Below, in pieces: positions 1 to 12,617 of a stretch of 46,950 nucleotides of DNA. Made by a program: the position numbers and the translations under genes. Every line of letters begins with the position of its first letter. The stretch's first letter is position 1. This DNA is from Burkholderiales bacterium (GTDB lineage Bacteria > Pseudomonadota > Gammaproteobacteria > Burkholderiales > Burkholderiaceae_C): positions 1 to 46,950 of the forward strand of contig CANGHK010000041.1 of assembly GCA_947453625.1 (NCBI GenBank), given 5' to 3'. Below the pieces are notes generated by a model, which was not told the origin of the DNA, ran no database searches, and was given only the letters and a program-made list of their open reading frames with translations.

Positions 1-993
1 CCAGCGGTCGGTGGGGATGTCGAGCAGCGCCATCGTTGCCGACAGGCTGGGCTGGGCGCGCAACAGGTCGGGCAGCAGCGGGGATGCCCCAGGCGCCACG
101 CCGTCCAGCGTGGCCAGGGCGCTCAGCAAGTCTATGCCGGGTTGCTGGGTGAACAGCGGGGTCAGCGCCTGGCGCGCCGCGTCGGCTTGACCGGCGGCGG
201 TGGCACAGGCGACGAAATCGCCCGCCAGCCGCGAGAAGGCGTCCGGGCTGTGCTGGCGCAGTGCAGCCCAGGCCGCCATCGCGCGGCGGCCATCGCCGCT
301 GCGCGTCAGGCGTTGCGCCCGCATCACCAGCGGCCGGGCCGCCAAGGGTGCGATGGCCAGGGCGCTGTCGAGCAGGGCCTCCGCGGCTGGCCCGTCGCCG
401 CGCGTGTCGGCCTCGAGCGCCTGCTCGCAGTGGTAATGGGCAATGCGGTTGGCAAACGAGCCGGTACCGCTTTTCTCCAGCAGCACGGCCACTTCGGCAG
501 CGGCGCGCCAGTCGCGTGAGCGCTCGGCCAGTTGCAGCAGCGCCAGCCGCGACTCGGTCTCGAACGGCGTGCCTTCCAGAGCCCGGAACGCCGCTTCGGC
601 GCGGTCGAACAGGCCGGCTTTCATGAAGTCCTGCGCCAGCCCATGTTGGGCCCGGTCCCGGTCGGCGACGCCCAGGTCGGCGCGCTGCAGCAAGTGCTGG
701 TGCACCCGCACCGCACGCTCGAATTCGCCGCGGCGACGGAACAGGTTGCCCAGCGCGAAGTGCAGTTCGCTGGTGTCGGGGTCGTGCTGCACCGCTTCGA
801 TGAAGGCGTCTATGGCCTTGTCGGTCTGCTCGTTGAGCAGCAGGTTCAGACCCTTGAAATAGGCTTTGGGCGCCTGCTTGTCGGCCCTATTCCACTGCCG
901 CAGGTCCAAGCGTGAGGCCACCCAGCCCAGCGCAAAAGCCACCGGCAGACCCACCAGCAGGCCGAGCAGCAGGCCGGGAAAGTCAAAGTCCAT
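1..993 (-). CDS. lapB: LapB (YciM) LPS-assembly regulator, 3' end outside window
   Basis: Inner-membrane-anchored TPR protein that, in the studied enterobacteria, works with FtsH to control LpxC turnover and so LPS synthesis. The ATG at 993 gives MDFDFPGLLLGLLVGLPVAF, a short N-terminal membrane anchor. It is followed by the family's juxtamembrane region and a conserved stretch (AYFKGLNLLLNEQTDKAIDA) that opens the TPR array. Helical TPR-like repeats (ALGNLFRRRGEFERAVRVHQ; DFMKAGLFDRAEAAFRAL) continue to the window edge. The reading frame stays open for all 331 codons. E. coli LapB is about 390 residues, so the C-terminal rubredoxin-type zinc domain lies beyond base 1. It starts 33 bp after the lapA stop, the usual lapA-lapB pair. 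Confidence 0.93.
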   Translation of the reverse strand, partial: MDFDFPGLLLGLLVGLPVAFALGWVASRLDLRQWNRADKQAPKAYFKGLNLLLNEQTDKAIDAFIEAVQHDPDTSELHFALGNLFRRRGEFERAVRVHQHLLQRADLGVADRDRAQHGLAQDFMKAGLFDRAEAAFRALEGTPFETESRLALLQLAERSRDWRAAAEVAVLLEKSGTGSFANRIAHYHCEQALEADTRGDGPAAEALLDSALAIAPLAARPLVMRAQRLTRSGDGRRAMAAWAALRQHSPDAFSRLAGDFVACATAAGQADAARQALTPLFTQQPGIDLLSALATLDGVAPGASPLLPDLLRAQPSLSATMALLDIPTDRW

Positions 994-1026
994 GGCCGGA
1001 CCCGGCGGTGCGCCTGGCACGCGCGC

Positions 1027-1347
1027 TCACAGGCCTTCCCGCGGTGGGTGTTCGGGGCCGAACTCGCTCGGCATCTGCGGTGCGGTGTCGCCGGCCGGGC
1101 GCTTGGGCGGCGGCGCAGGCGGCGTGTGACGCCGGGCGACGCGGCGGTGCCGCCACCAACTCGGCACCATCGCCAGCACGCCGAGTGCCGCGCCGCCGGC
1201 AAACGCCACCAGCACCACGATCACCATCGGCGCCTTCCACTGTGCACCGAAGAACCAGTGCACCACCACCTGCTGCTCGTTGTTGAGCGCAAAGGCGAAC
1301 AGGGTGAAGAAGATGAAGGCCCGCAAGGCCCAGAGGATCACACGCAT
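1027..1347 (-). CDS. lapA: LapA (DUF1049) inner-membrane protein
   Basis: Small membrane protein of the LapA family, 106 residues, the usual size. Two hydrophobic segments are visible: about residues 3-22 (ILWALRAFIFFTLFAFAL) and 41-62 (MVIVVLVAFAGGAALGVLAM), separated by the typical NNEQQVVVHWFFG loop. A basic, proline-rich cytoplasmic tail follows (RRHTPPAPPPKRP). It lies directly upstream of lapB; the two are co-transcribed in known genomes and cooperate in LPS assembly. The role of the 106-aa protein itself is inferred from family and context. A rho-independent terminator for ihfB lies between ihfB and lapA, so lapA probably has its own promoter in 1348-1418. Confidence 0.92.
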   Translation of the reverse strand: MRVILWALRAFIFFTLFAFALNNEQQVVVHWFFGAQWKAPMVIVVLVAFAGGAALGVLAMVPSWWRHRRVARRHTPPAPPPKRPAGDTAPQMPSEFGPEHPPREGL

Positions 1348-1366
1348 GGGACGTCCATTCTACGGA

Positions 1367-1413
1367 GGCGGCCCCTGGCCAGCGGGCAGCGTGCGGGCTG
1401 ACCAGGGGCCGCC
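1367..1413. repeat. 12-bp perfect inverted repeat upstream of lapA
   Basis: The arms GGCGGCCCCTGG (1367-1378) and CCAGGGGCCGCC (1402-1413) are perfectly complementary and separated by 23 nt. The repeat sits just upstream of the lapA start, between it and the ihfB terminator, so it could form a leader hairpin in the lapAB mRNA or be a protein-binding site. Function is unknown. Confidence 0.5.
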
Positions 1414-1418
1414 CCATC

Positions 1419-1442
1419 AAAAAAGGGCCCGTGAGGGCCCTT
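1419..1442 (-). terminator. Rho-independent terminator after ihfB
   Basis: Read on the minus strand: AAGGGCCC, loop TCAC, GGGCCCTT, followed by a T run (six A on the plus strand at 1419-1424). The stem is perfect at 8 bp. It lies 25 bp past the ihfB stop and separates the rpsA-ihfB unit from lapAB. Confidence 0.88.
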
Positions 1443-1466
1443 GTCGTCCAAGGTTCAGCCAGCCCG

Positions 1467-1778
1467 TCACACACCGGTGTCAGCGTCGATCACCGGCAGT
1501 TTCTCGTCCACCGATTCACGCAGCGCCTTGCCCGGCTTGAAGTGCGGCACCAGTTTCTCGGGGATCGTGACCTTCTCGCCGCTGCGCGGGTTGCGGCCCT
1601 GGCGCGGCGGACGGCGGTTGATCGAGAAGCTGCCAAAACCACGGATCTCGATGCGGTGGCCACGCGCCAGGGCGTCGCTCATCGCGTCGAGGATGGTCTT
1701 GACCGCGAACTCGGTGTCGCGCTGTGTCAGCTGGCTGAATCGTTCGGCCAGCTGGTTCACCAGATCACTGCGGGTCAT
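1467..1778 (-). CDS. ihfB: Integration host factor subunit beta
   Basis: Beta subunit of the IHF heterodimer, which bends DNA sharply at specific sites and acts in recombination, replication and sigma54 transcription. The 103-aa product carries the whole HU/IHF fold: [14 protein letters not shown] at the N terminus, then the signature [20 protein letters not shown] with the beta-arm proline in [13 protein letters not shown], and [10 protein letters not shown] at the C terminus. It follows rpsA, the order conserved from E. coli to Burkholderia, and is closed by a strong terminator. No good Shine-Dalgarno sequence precedes the ATG; an AAGG lies about 10 nt upstream. Confidence 0.96.
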   Translation of the reverse strand: MTRSDLVNQLAERFSQLTQRDTEFAVKTILDAMSDALARGHRIEIRGFGSFSINRRPPRQGRNPRSGEKVTIPEKLVPHFKPGKALRESVDEKLPVIDADTGV

Positions 1779-1826
1779 GGAGGGCAGCCTTGCAACGGGG
1801 AGGGCGACGGTGGATCAGACAGGGAA

Positions 1827-1858
1827 CGGGCCGACCGGCGTTGCCACCGGCCGGCCCG
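1827..1858 (-). promoter_or_regulatory. GC-rich hairpin between rpsA and ihfB
   Basis: Arms CGGGCCGACCGG (1827-1838) and CCGGCCGGCCCG (1847-1858) pair over 12 positions with one G-T wobble. There is no T run, so it is not a classical terminator. It may partly attenuate or protect the rpsA transcript 3' end. Function is inferred only. Confidence 0.35.
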
Positions 1859-1870
1859 CGACCGCGTTGC

Positions 1871-3619
1871 TTACTCGCGGTTGTCCAGCTTGGCGCGCAG
1901 CAGGGCGCCCAGGCTGGTGGTGCCGGCGTTCTCACGCTCGCTGGTCTGCGACAGACGGGTCATCTGCTCTTGCTGGTCGGCGGCGTCCTTGGCTTTGAGC
2001 GAGAGCTGGATCGAACGTGCCTTGCGGTCGACGTTGATGATCATCACGCTGACTTCATCGCCTTCCTTCAGCAGGTTGCGTGCGTCTTCGACACGGTCGC
2101 GGCTGAGTTCGGACGCGCGCAGGTAGCCGGTGACATCGTCGTTGAGCTGGATTTCAGCGCCACGCGGGTCGACCGTCTTGACCTTGCCGGTCACCAATGC
2201 GCCACGATCGTTGATCGAGGTGTAGTTGGCAAACGGATCGCCGTCCAACTGCTTGATGCCCAGGCTGATGCGCTCGCGTTCCACATCGATGGCCAGCACC
2301 AGGGCTTCGACTTCCTGGCCCTTTTTGTAGTTGCGCACGGCGGCTTCGCCGGTTTCGTGCCACGACAGGTCGGACAGGTGGACCAGGCCGTCGATGCCCG
2401 AGGCCAGGCCGACGAACACGCCGAAGTCGGTGATCGACTTGATCGGGCCGCGGACCTTGTCGCCGCGATGCACCGTGCCCGAGAACTCTTCCCAGGGGTT
2501 GGCCTTGCACTGCTTCATGCCCAGGCTGATGCGGCGCTTGTCTTCGTCGATCTCGAGCACCATGACTTCGACCTCGTCGCCCAGCGCGACGATCTTGGCC
2601 GGGGCCACGTTCTTGTTGGTCCAGTCCATCTCGGAGACGTGCACCAGGCCTTCGATGCCGGGTTCGATCTCGACGAACGCACCGTAGTCGGCGATGTTGG
2701 TGACCTTGCCGAACAGGCGGGTGCTGCTCGGGTAGCGGCGCGAAACGCCGTGCCACGGGTCGTCGCCCAGCTGCTTGATGCCCAGCGAGACACGGTTCTT
2801 CTCGGCGTCGAACTTCAAGACCTTGGCCGACAGCTCTTGACCGACCGTCACCACTTCGCTCGGGTGACGGACACGGCGCCAGGCCATGTCGGTGATGTGC
2901 AGCAGGCCGTCGATGCCGCCGAGGTCCACGAACGCACCGTACTCGGTGATGTTCTTGACCACGCCGTGCACGATCGCGCCTTCGGTCAGGGTTTCGAGCA
3001 GCTTGGCGCGCTCTTCGCCCATCGAGGCTTCGACGACCGCGCGGCGCGACAGCACCACGTTGTTGCGCTTGCGGTCGAGCTTGATGACCTTGAATTCGAG
3101 GGTCTTGCCTTCGTACGGGCTCAGGTCTTTCACCGGGCGGGTGTCGATCAGCGAACCCGGCAGGAAGGCGCGGATGCCGTTGACGAGGACGGTCAGGCCG
3201 CCCTTGACCTTGCCGGAGACGGTGCCGGTGACGAAATCGCCACTGTCCAGCGCCACTTCAAGCGACAGCCACGAGGCCAGACGTTTTGCCTTGTCGCGCG
3301 ACAGGATGGTGTCGCCGTAGCCGTTTTCGATCGCGTCAATCGCGACCGAGACGAAGTCACCGACTTCGACCTCGAGCTCGCCCTGGTCGTTCTTGAACTC
3401 GGCGATGGGCACATAGGCTTCGCTCTTGAGGCCTGCGTTCACCACGACGTGGTTGAACTCGATCCGGACGACTTCGGCCGAGATCACTTCGCCGGCGCGC
3501 AGGTCGCTCTTGGCCAGCGATTCTTCAAACAGCGAGGCAAAGTTCTCCATGCCACCGTACTCGGGAGTCGGGGGACGGGCCTGGATGCGGGCCTGGGTCT
3601 GGGCTGAAATTTTTGACAT
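1871..3619 (-). CDS. rpsA: 30S ribosomal protein S1
   Basis: S1 binds mRNA upstream of the start codon and is needed for initiation on structured messages. The chosen ATG at 3619 ([17 protein letters not shown]) has AAGGA about 10 nt upstream and gives 582 residues. An in-frame TTG at 3652 and a later ATG ([15 protein letters not shown]) are alternatives; the later one would give the roughly 560-residue length usual in other bacteria. Six S1/OB-fold repeats can be followed, with typical signatures [86 protein letters not shown] and [18 protein letters not shown]. It lies between aroA-cmk and ihfB, the conserved cmk-rpsA-ihfB order. Confidence 0.97.
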   Translation of the reverse strand: MSKISAQTQARIQARPPTPEYGGMENFASLFEESLAKSDLRAGEVISAEVVRIEFNHVVVNAGLKSEAYVPIAEFKNDQGELEVEVGDFVSVAIDAIENGYGDTILSRDKAKRLASWLSLEVALDSGDFVTGTVSGKVKGGLTVLVNGIRAFLPGSLIDTRPVKDLSPYEGKTLEFKVIKLDRKRNNVVLSRRAVVEASMGEERAKLLETLTEGAIVHGVVKNITEYGAFVDLGGIDGLLHITDMAWRRVRHPSEVVTVGQELSAKVLKFDAEKNRVSLGIKQLGDDPWHGVSRRYPSSTRLFGKVTNIADYGAFVEIEPGIEGLVHVSEMDWTNKNVAPAKIVALGDEVEVMVLEIDEDKRRISLGMKQCKANPWEEFSGTVHRGDKVRGPIKSITDFGVFVGLASGIDGLVHLSDLSWHETGEAAVRNYKKGQEVEALVLAIDVERERISLGIKQLDGDPFANYTSINDRGALVTGKVKTVDPRGAEIQLNDDVTGYLRASELSRDRVEDARNLLKEGDEVSVMIINVDRKARSIQLSLKAKDAADQQEQMTRLSQTSERENAGTTSLGALLRAKLDNRE

Positions 3620-3804
3620 TGAGGTGGGGTCCTTGGTGCCGGCGAAAACCAAGTGACAAGTGGCCGGCGGGGTTGGGTTTGTGGGCGACGCAACCGGGAT
3701 TGCGGCTGGGAGGGAAAAATCGCGTCACCCCGGGGCCCCGTCATGTCGACGGCTGGCGAGGTGAAGCGGGCTGGAGTTTCGGGTCGGCCCGCGCCGGTGA
3801 CGGC

Positions 3805-5850
3805 TCAGAACGGCCCGCGTTGCGACCACCATCCCAGCACCAGATCGACCGATTGCTCGATCGTCAGGCCCGAGTTGTCGAGCAGCAACGCCTCTTGCGC
3901 GGGCTTGAGAGGCGCGATGAGGCGATTTCGATCTCGCTCATCCCGCGCTTCCAAGTCTGCGCGAAGGTCGTCGATATTAGCAGAAATACCTTTTGAAATC
4001 AATTGCTTATGCCGCCGTTCGGCGCGCATGGCCGGGCTTGCGGTGAGGAATACCTTGAGCGGCGCGGCCGGGAAGATCACCGTGCCCATGTCGCGGCCGT
4101 CGGCCACCAGGCCGGGCAGGCGGCGAAATCCCAGTTGCAGCGCCTCGAGTGCGCCGCGCACCGCCGGCCAGGACGAGATGCGAGAGGCCATGCCGCCGAC
4201 CTGCTCCAGGCGCAGCTCGGCTGCCACGTCCTGCTCGACGCCCTCGGCGTCGCGCATCAGCACGCGTTCGCCGTCGAAGCGCAGCGCTAGACCGCTCGCC
4301 ACCCTGGCCAGGCCAGCCTCATCGTCGGGGGCGACGCCGCCGCGCTGCGCCGCCAGCGCGGTGGCGCGGTAGAGCAGGCCCGAATCGAGCTGGTGCCAGC
4401 CCAGGCGGGCCGCCACCTCGCCCGCCAGCGTGCCCTTGCCCGACGCGGTCGGGCCGTCTATCGTGATCACCGGGATGTCGGACGCAGCCGCCTGCGCGAC
4501 CGAGAACAAGGCTTCGAAATAGTCCGGGTAGGTCTTGGCCACACACTGCGGGTCGAGGATGCGCACCGGCACCTCGCTGCCCGCAGCGGCCATCAGCGGG
4601 TTGAAGGCGGCCAAGGACAGGCACATCGCGATCCGGTGGTCGTCGTAGGTGTGGATGCTGGCGGCGTGCCAGACCTTGGGCGCGGTGACTGCTATGAAAT
4701 CGGCGCCCTCGGTCACGGTCGCGCCGAGTTTGCGCAACTCGGCTGCCATCGCCGCGATGCGGTCGGTCTCCTTGACCCGCCAGCTCGCGATGTTGGTCAG
4801 CCGGGTGGTGCCGCTGGCGTAGAGCGCCATCACCGCCAGCGTCATCGCGGCGTCAGGGATGGCGTTGCAGTCCAGCGTGATGGCGCGCAGCGGCCAGGCG
4901 CCGCGGTGCACCGTCAGCCGGCCGGGCGTGCCCTGCACGTCGGCGCCCATCGCGCGTGCCGCTTCGACGAAGCGGATGTCGCCCTGTATCGAATCCAGTC
5001 CCAGGCCCTCGATCACGATAGGCGCTTGTGCGCTGGCGGCGATCGCCCCCAGCGCGATGAAGTACGACGCCGACGAGGCATCGGCTTCGACATGGATCAC
5101 GCCGGGCGTGCGGTAGCGGCTGCCAGCGGGTATGGTGAAGCGCTCGAAACCCTGGCGCTCGACGGCGATGCCGAAGCGCGCCAGCAACTGCAGCGTGATG
5201 TCCACATAGGGCTTGCTGATCAATTCGCCGTCGACCGCGATCACCACCGGGCCGCTGTCGGCGTCGGCACAGGCCAGCGGCAGCGCCAGAAGCAGCGCGG
5301 TCAGGAACTGGCTCGAGACGTCACCGCGCACGCGGATCTCGCGCCAGGTCTGCAGCGCGCCGCCGGCTTGGCCTCGCAATTGCAGCGGCGGGTAGCCGTC
5401 GTTGCCCAAGTAAGCGATGTCGCAGCCGAGTTGGCGCAGGGCGTCGACCAGGTCGGCGATCGGCCGCTCGTGCATGCGCGGCACGCCGCGCAGCGTGAAA
5501 TGCCCGCCCTGCAGCGCAGCCAGCAGCGCGAGCGCAGCGGCCAGCGGGCGCATCGCGGTGCCAGCGTTGCCGAGGAACAGGTCGGCTTGATGCTGCGACA
5601 GGCACCCGCCCAGCCCGGTGACGGCAAGCGCGCCATCGGCCTGGGTCTGCAGCCCGCAGCCCAGCGCGCGCAGGGCGTCCAGCATCACCCGGGTGTCGTC
5701 GCTGTCGAGCAAATCGCGCACCCGCGTCGTGCCCTGGCTCAGGCCGGCCAGCAGCAGCACGCGGTTGGAGATGCTCTTGGAGCCGGGCAGGCGAACCGTG
5801 CCTGCGGCGGCGCGCAGCGGGGGCAGATCCAGGTGGGGCAGCTTGGTCAT
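3805..5850 (-). CDS. aroA-cmk: Bifunctional EPSP synthase / cytidylate kinase (AroA-Cmk fusion)
   Basis: A 681-residue fusion. Residues 1 to about 450 are 5-enolpyruvylshikimate-3-phosphate synthase (shikimate pathway: shikimate-3-P + PEP to EPSP). It shows the phosphate-binding [10 protein letters not shown] near residue 21, [25 protein letters not shown] and the C-terminal [13 protein letters not shown]. After a short linker ([12 protein letters not shown]), residues from about 458 are CMP kinase (CMP/dCMP + ATP to the diphosphate), with P-loop [36 protein letters not shown] and the RRHKQL lid region. The usually separate adjacent genes aroA and cmk are joined without a stop. Such fusions are known in several Burkholderiales. 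It lies between tyrA and rpsA. Confidence 0.96.
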   Translation of the reverse strand: MTKLPHLDLPPLRAAAGTVRLPGSKSISNRVLLLAGLSQGTTRVRDLLDSDDTRVMLDALRALGCGLQTQADGALAVTGLGGCLSQHQADLFLGNAGTAMRPLAAALALLAALQGGHFTLRGVPRMHERPIADLVDALRQLGCDIAYLGNDGYPPLQLRGQAGGALQTWREIRVRGDVSSQFLTALLLALPLACADADSGPVVIAVDGELISKPYVDITLQLLARFGIAVERQGFERFTIPAGSRYRTPGVIHVEADASSASYFIALGAIAASAQAPIVIEGLGLDSIQGDIRFVEAARAMGADVQGTPGRLTVHRGAWPLRAITLDCNAIPDAAMTLAVMALYASGTTRLTNIASWRVKETDRIAAMAAELRKLGATVTEGADFIAVTAPKVWHAASIHTYDDHRIAMCLSLAAFNPLMAAAGSEVPVRILDPQCVAKTYPDYFEALFSVAQAAASDIPVITIDGPTASGKGTLAGEVAARLGWHQLDSGLLYRATALAAQRGGVAPDDEAGLARVASGLALRFDGERVLMRDAEGVEQDVAAELRLEQVGGMASRISSWPAVRGALEALQLGFRRLPGLVADGRDMGTVIFPAAPLKVFLTASPAMRAERRHKQLISKGISANIDDLRADLEARDERDRNRLIAPLKPAQEALLLDNSGLTIEQSVDLVLGWWSQRGPF

Positions 5851-5908
5851 GTCTTGGTTTTGATTGGGCGCCGGTGGCTTGCGCGACGGACCCGGTGCGG
5901 GTGCTGCG

Positions 5909-6796
5909 CTAGCTGACTGACGGCCCGCGGGCGGGACCGCCGATCTGCCAGGCGGCGCGCGCGCTGGAGGCGCTGAGGATCAGATCCTCCAGCGCCTGCG
6001 CATTGCCGGCCAGCATCACATGTTCGAAGGCGTCGAGCGCGACACGGAATCGTGCGCTCTGCTTGAGCACTTCTTCGCGGTTGGCCAGCAGGATGTCGCG
6101 CCATACCGCCGGATCGCTGGCGGCGATGCGGGTGAAATCGCGGAATCCCGGTCCAGCCAGCGCCAGGTAGTCGCGCCCGGCAGGCTGGTTGGCGATGGCC
6201 GAGAAGTAGGCAAACGCCAACAGGTGCGGCAGGTGGCTGACGGCGGCAAAGGCGGCGTCGTGGTCCTCGGGTGTCATCTGCAGCACCTGGGCGCCAATGG
6301 CCTGCCACACCGCGGTGGCCTGCTGGACCAGCCCGGGGGAGGTCTGCGGCAACGGGGTCAGGATCACCTGCCGGTTGCCGTACAGCGCCGCGTCGGCATG
6401 GGCCACGCCGGCCTGCTCGCTGCCGGCGATCGGGTGCGCCGGCACGAAGTTGGCGATCTGTTCACGCAGGGTGCGGCGCGCGGTGTCGACCACGTCGCGC
6501 TTGGTCGACCCGACGTCCATCAGCAGCATGCCGGGCTTGATGCCGGGTCGGATGGCGGCGAAGGTCGCCTCGGTGGCCGCAACCGGCACCGCGATCAGCA
6601 CGATGTCCGTGCCCGACAGCGCCTGCAGCGCCGATCCCGCCTCGGCGTCGATCACGCCCAGCCGGCGCGCCTGGGCGGTGGTGGCGGGTGACCTGCTGTA
6701 GCCCACCACCCGCTGGACCAGCCCGGCGCGCTTGAGCGCCAGCGCGAACGAGCCGCCCATCAGGCCGCAGCCGATGACGCCGAGTTGCTTGAACAT
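5909..6796 (-). CDS. tyrA: Prephenate dehydrogenase
   Basis: NAD(P)-dependent oxidative decarboxylation of prephenate to 4-hydroxyphenylpyruvate on the tyrosine branch (arogenate may also be a substrate; specificity cannot be read from sequence). The ATG at 6796 gives 295 aa beginning [20 protein letters not shown], a Rossmann GxGxxG at residues 9-14. Also visible are [12 protein letters not shown], the catalytic-site segment [11 protein letters not shown], and [14 protein letters not shown] with the second conserved His. The open frame extends further upstream to 6916, but that part is the repeat-containing spacer and has no family similarity. It is followed by aroA-cmk 58 bp downstream. Confidence 0.95.
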   Translation of the reverse strand: MFKQLGVIGCGLMGGSFALALKRAGLVQRVVGYSRSPATTAQARRLGVIDAEAGSALQALSGTDIVLIAVPVAATEATFAAIRPGIKPGMLLMDVGSTKRDVVDTARRTLREQIANFVPAHPIAGSEQAGVAHADAALYGNRQVILTPLPQTSPGLVQQATAVWQAIGAQVLQMTPEDHDAAFAAVSHLPHLLAFAYFSAIANQPAGRDYLALAGPGFRDFTRIAASDPAVWRDILLANREEVLKQSARFRVALDAFEHVMLAGNAQALEDLILSASSARAAWQIGGPARGPSVS

Positions 6797-6906
6797 CTCA
6801 GCTCTCGATGGCGCCGAAACAGCACCAGCAACGCATGATCCGGAACTGGCCAAGCAGCCGCCGCGGAACCGGCTTTGCCGGGCCGCCGGCGTGCCTTGCA
6901 GGCCGC

Positions 6907-7017
6907 GCCGGGCCAAAGGGCCCGGCTCCTCGCCAGGCAGGCGAGGTCCACAGGACCTCGCCTGTCCGGGCTCGGCCCCCTGGAGGGAGAGCGCCGAAGG
7001 CGCTACGGGGGGGGGCC
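6907..7017. repeat. Three-hairpin repeat element, copy 1 (pheA/tyrA spacer)
   Basis: Three consecutive hairpins. (1) GCCGGGCC / GGCCCGGC at 6907-6926 with loop AAAG. (2) A 14-bp stem at 6936-6949 / 6953-6966 with loop ACA. (3) AGCGCC-GAA-GGCGCT at 6990-7004, enclosed by a 7-bp outer stem GGCCCCC (6974-6980) / GGGGGCC (7011-7017). The motif CGCCAG precedes hairpin 2 and TCCGGGCTCGGCCCCC follows it. The element abuts the pheA stop codon (7019-7021), so in pheA-tyrA mRNA it would fold directly after pheA. A second copy with the same layout but different stem bases lies at 46852-46950. It is probably a REP-like dispersed element; whether it acts as DNA or RNA is open. Confidence 0.8.
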
Positions 7018-7018
7018 A

Positions 7019-8164
7019 TCAGTGTGTATCGATCGGGTAGGTGCCCAGCACCTTGAAGAAGGCACAGGCCCCGCGCAGCGCCCGCAGCGCGGTGCCCACC
7101 CGCGGCTCGTCGGGATGGCCTTCGATGTCGATGTAGAAGTAGTACTCCCACTGGCCCGAGCGCGCCGGGCGCGACTCGAAGCGCGTCATCGACACGCCGT
7201 GTTCCTTGAGCGGGATCAACAAGTCGTGCACCGCGCCGGGCTTGTTGTCCACGCTGACGACCAGGCTGGTGCAGTCGTGGCCCGAAGGCCGGGGTGCGGG
7301 ATGGCGGTCGGGGTGGGTGACGATCGCGAAGCGGGTGCGGTTGTGGGCATCGTCCTGGATCGCCGGGGCCACCACATGCAGGCCGTACTCGGCCGCGGCG
7401 CGGGTGCCGGCGATGGCCGCCAGAGCCGGGTCCAGGCCGGCTTGCCGTGCCCCCTCGGCGTTGCTCGATACCGGCCTGCGCTCGACATCGGGCAGGTTCA
7501 GGCTCAGCCAGCCATGGCATTGCGCCAGCGCCTGCGGGTGAGCGCAGACTGCGGTGATTCCGGCCAGCGTGTTGGACTTGCGCAGCAGGTTGTGGCGCAC
7601 GATCAGGCTGGTCTCGCCGATGATGAACAGCGGCATCGTCAGGAACAGGTCGAGCGAGCGTGTGACCACGCCCTCGGTGTTGTTCTCGACCGGCACGACG
7701 CCGAAATCGGCCGCCCCGGCGGTGGTGGCGCGGATCACCTCGTCGAAGCTGGCGCAGGGCACGCGCGCGATCGAGCTACCGAAGAAGCCCAGCGCCGCCT
7801 CCTCACTGAAGGTGCCGGCCGGGCCCAGGTAGGCCACCCGCGTCGGTGCCTCCAGCGCACGACTGGCCGACATGATCTCGCGCCAGATTGGCGCCACGCT
7901 CTCGTTCTTCAACGGTCCCGGGTTGACGGCCTTGAGGCCGTCGATCACCTGGGCCTCGCGCTCGGGGCGGAACACCGGTGAGCCTTCGCTCTTCTTGAGC
8001 TCACCCACCTCCACCGCCACTTGCATGCGCTTGTTCAGCAGGGCCAGCAGTTCGCGGTCGAGCGCGTCGATGCGCTGGCGCAGTGCGAGCAATTCGGGTG
8101 CCACGGCGCTGTCGGTCGCAGGCGCGCTGGCCGCAGCCATGGTGGAGGTCGGGAGATCAGCCAT
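7019..8164 (-). CDS. pheA: Chorismate mutase / prephenate dehydratase (P-protein)
   Basis: Bifunctional enzyme of phenylalanine synthesis: chorismate to prephenate, then to phenylpyruvate. The ATG at 8164 overlaps the serC stop by 8 nt (ATGGCTGA), indicating translational coupling, and gives 381 aa. Domains in order: AroQ chorismate mutase ([20 protein letters not shown], with [10 protein letters not shown]), prephenate dehydratase ([30 protein letters not shown]; the catalytic TRFAIV), and a C-terminal ACT regulatory domain ([17 protein letters not shown]; the ESRP motif in [10 protein letters not shown]), implying feedback inhibition by phenylalanine. The stop lies 2 bp from the hairpin repeat. 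Confidence 0.97.
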   Translation of the reverse strand: MADLPTSTMAAASAPATDSAVAPELLALRQRIDALDRELLALLNKRMQVAVEVGELKKSEGSPVFRPEREAQVIDGLKAVNPGPLKNESVAPIWREIMSASRALEAPTRVAYLGPAGTFSEEAALGFFGSSIARVPCASFDEVIRATTAGAADFGVVPVENNTEGVVTRSLDLFLTMPLFIIGETSLIVRHNLLRKSNTLAGITAVCAHPQALAQCHGWLSLNLPDVERRPVSSNAEGARQAGLDPALAAIAGTRAAAEYGLHVVAPAIQDDAHNRTRFAIVTHPDRHPAPRPSGHDCTSLVVSVDNKPGAVHDLLIPLKEHGVSMTRFESRPARSGQWEYYFYIDIEGHPDEPRVGTALRALRGACAFFKVLGTYPIDTH

Positions 8165-9257
8165 GGCGCAGTGCAAAGTCTTTCAGGTAGTCGACCAGGG
8201 ACTGCACGCCGGCCAGCGGCATCGCGTTGTAGATCGAGGCCCGCATGCCACCCACGCTCTTGTGGCCCTTGAGTTGCAGCAATCGGTGTTGACCGGCGCC
8301 GGCCAGGAAAGCCTCGTTGAGCGATTCGTCACGCAGGAAGAAGGGCACGTTCATGCGCGATCGGCCCTCGGGGGCGACCCGGTTCTGGTAGAAACCCGAG
8401 CCGTCGAGGTAGTGGTACAGCAGTTCGGCCTTGGCGATGTTGCAGGCCTCGATCGCCGCCACGCCGCCCTGCGCCTTCAACCACTTGAACACCAGCCCGG
8501 CGATGTAGATCGCATAGGTGGGCGGGGTGTTGAACATCGAGGCGTTGTCGGCCACGGTCTTGTAGTCGAAGGCCGAGGGGCAGATCGCCAGCGCCTGGCC
8601 CAGCAGGTCGTCGCGCACGATCACCAGCGTCAGCCCGGCCGGGCCGATGTTCTTCTGCGCGCCGGCGAAGGCCAGGCCGACGCGCGACCAGTCGATCGCG
8701 CGCGACAGGATGTGCGACGAGCAGTCGACCACCAGCGGTGCGTCGCAGCCCAGCGCGGCCAGATCGGGCAGCGCGCCGTACTCGACGCCGTGTATGGTCT
8801 CGTTGCTGCACAGGTGGACGTAGCTGACGCCCTGGCGCAGCCGCCAGCTGGCCGGCGCCGGCAGCGAGGTATGACCGTCGGCCTCGTTGCTGGCCGCCAC
8901 AGCGACGTCAGCGTAGCGCCGCGCCTCCTGGGCCGACTTGTGGGACCAGGCACCGCTGACCACCACGTCCACCGCGCCACCGCGCGACAGGTTCAGCGGC
9001 ACGATCGCGTTCTCGGCCAGACCGCCGCCCTGCATGAACAGGATGCGGAAATTTGCCGGCACCGCCAGCAGGTCGCGCAGGTCGGACTCGGCCGCCTGGG
9101 CGATGGCCATGAATTCGCGGCCGCGGTGGCTCATCTCCATCACGCCCATGCCCGAGCCCTGCCAGTCGAGCATCTCGGCCGCGGCTTGTTGCAGCACCGC
9201 TTCGGGCAGCGTGGCCGGGCCGGCCGAGAAGTTGTAGGGGCGCTGCGCCAGGGTCAT
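8157..9257 (-). CDS. serC: Phosphoserine aminotransferase
   Basis: PLP enzyme that makes 3-phosphoserine (serine synthesis) and the 4-phosphohydroxythreonine used for pyridoxal phosphate. The 366-aa product is full length and starts with the family signature [23 protein letters not shown]. Other marks are [33 protein letters not shown] and the PLP-lysine motif [22 protein letters not shown] and [16 protein letters not shown] are the typical C-terminal substrate-binding segments. It starts 10 bp after the DUF2059 gene and overlaps pheA, part of the gyrA-serC-pheA supraoperon. Confidence 0.97.
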   Translation of the reverse strand: MTLAQRPYNFSAGPATLPEAVLQQAAAEMLDWQGSGMGVMEMSHRGREFMAIAQAAESDLRDLLAVPANFRILFMQGGGLAENAIVPLNLSRGGAVDVVVSGAWSHKSAQEARRYADVAVAASNEADGHTSLPAPASWRLRQGVSYVHLCSNETIHGVEYGALPDLAALGCDAPLVVDCSSHILSRAIDWSRVGLAFAGAQKNIGPAGLTLVIVRDDLLGQALAICPSAFDYKTVADNASMFNTPPTYAIYIAGLVFKWLKAQGGVAAIEACNIAKAELLYHYLDGSGFYQNRVAPEGRSRMNVPFFLRDESLNEAFLAGAGQHRLLQLKGHKSVGGMRASIYNAMPLAGVQSLVDYLKDFALRHG

Positions 9258-9267
9258 CGCCAGGCGC

Positions 9268-9908
9268 TCACTTCTTGGCGGCTGAGGCGGCCGGCTTGGG
9301 CACGGCAGCCGCTTTCTGGGACGAGGACGCGCTGGCGGCCGGGGCAGCGGCGGTCGCGGCGTTGAGCTTCTTGCCTATGGCCTGCTCAAGCGCCTTGAGC
9401 TTGGGCTCAACCTGGGCCTGCGTTTCCGTCACCAGTTTCTGGCCCATCGCGCGCTGCAGTTCAGGTGTGATCTGCATGTACTTGCGGAATCCCGGGGACT
9501 CCAGCGCCGCGATCACCTGCTTGAGTTCGTCCTCGCTGAACTTCTCTTCCAGCACCGGGCTGACGATGCCGGGCGCCAGCTTGAGCACCCGATCGCGCAG
9601 CAGCGGCCCCACATCGTCGACGTATTTGACGAACTCGGCCTGCACATCCTTGACCAGCGCTTCGCGCTGCTCGGGCGCGATCCGGGTCTGCAGGAAAGCA
9701 TCGGCCTGCTGGCCGATCTGCGCCACCGACTGCTGGGCCAGCGTGCGTGCCAGGCCCTCGAAGCCGCTTTGCTGAAGCGCGATCACCTTCTGCGCCAATT
9801 CTTTCTTGGCCGGTGACGCGACGGCGGCGGTGGTCTGGGCCCCGCTCAGGCTGGCCGCGCCGGCCAGGGTGGTGAATGCGGCGGCGCGGGCCAGCCAGGG
9901 AATCAGCT

Positions 9909-9912
<4 letters not shown>
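9268..9912 (-). CDS. DUF2059 family exported protein
   Basis: A 214-aa protein with a signal peptide ([26 protein letters not shown]) and an all-helical middle matching DUF2059: [20 protein letters not shown], then [23 protein letters not shown] and [19 protein letters not shown]. The C terminus is an Ala/Ser/Lys-rich low-complexity tail ([20 protein letters not shown]). Probably periplasmic. Its ATG overlaps the gyrA TGA (ATGA), so it is translationally coupled to gyrA. A small exported DUF2059 protein between gyrA and serC occurs in other Burkholderiales; no function is established. Confidence 0.85.

Positions 9913-12617
<2,705 letters not shown>

Noticed and set aside
1790-3607. A 605-codon open frame on the plus strand
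   Set aside because: It is exactly antisense to rpsA. High GC leaves the reverse frame open, and its translation is Asp/Val/His/Gln-rich with no family signature.
4393-5916. A 507-codon open frame on the plus strand
   Set aside because: Antisense shadow of the aroA-cmk fusion; no recognisable domain.
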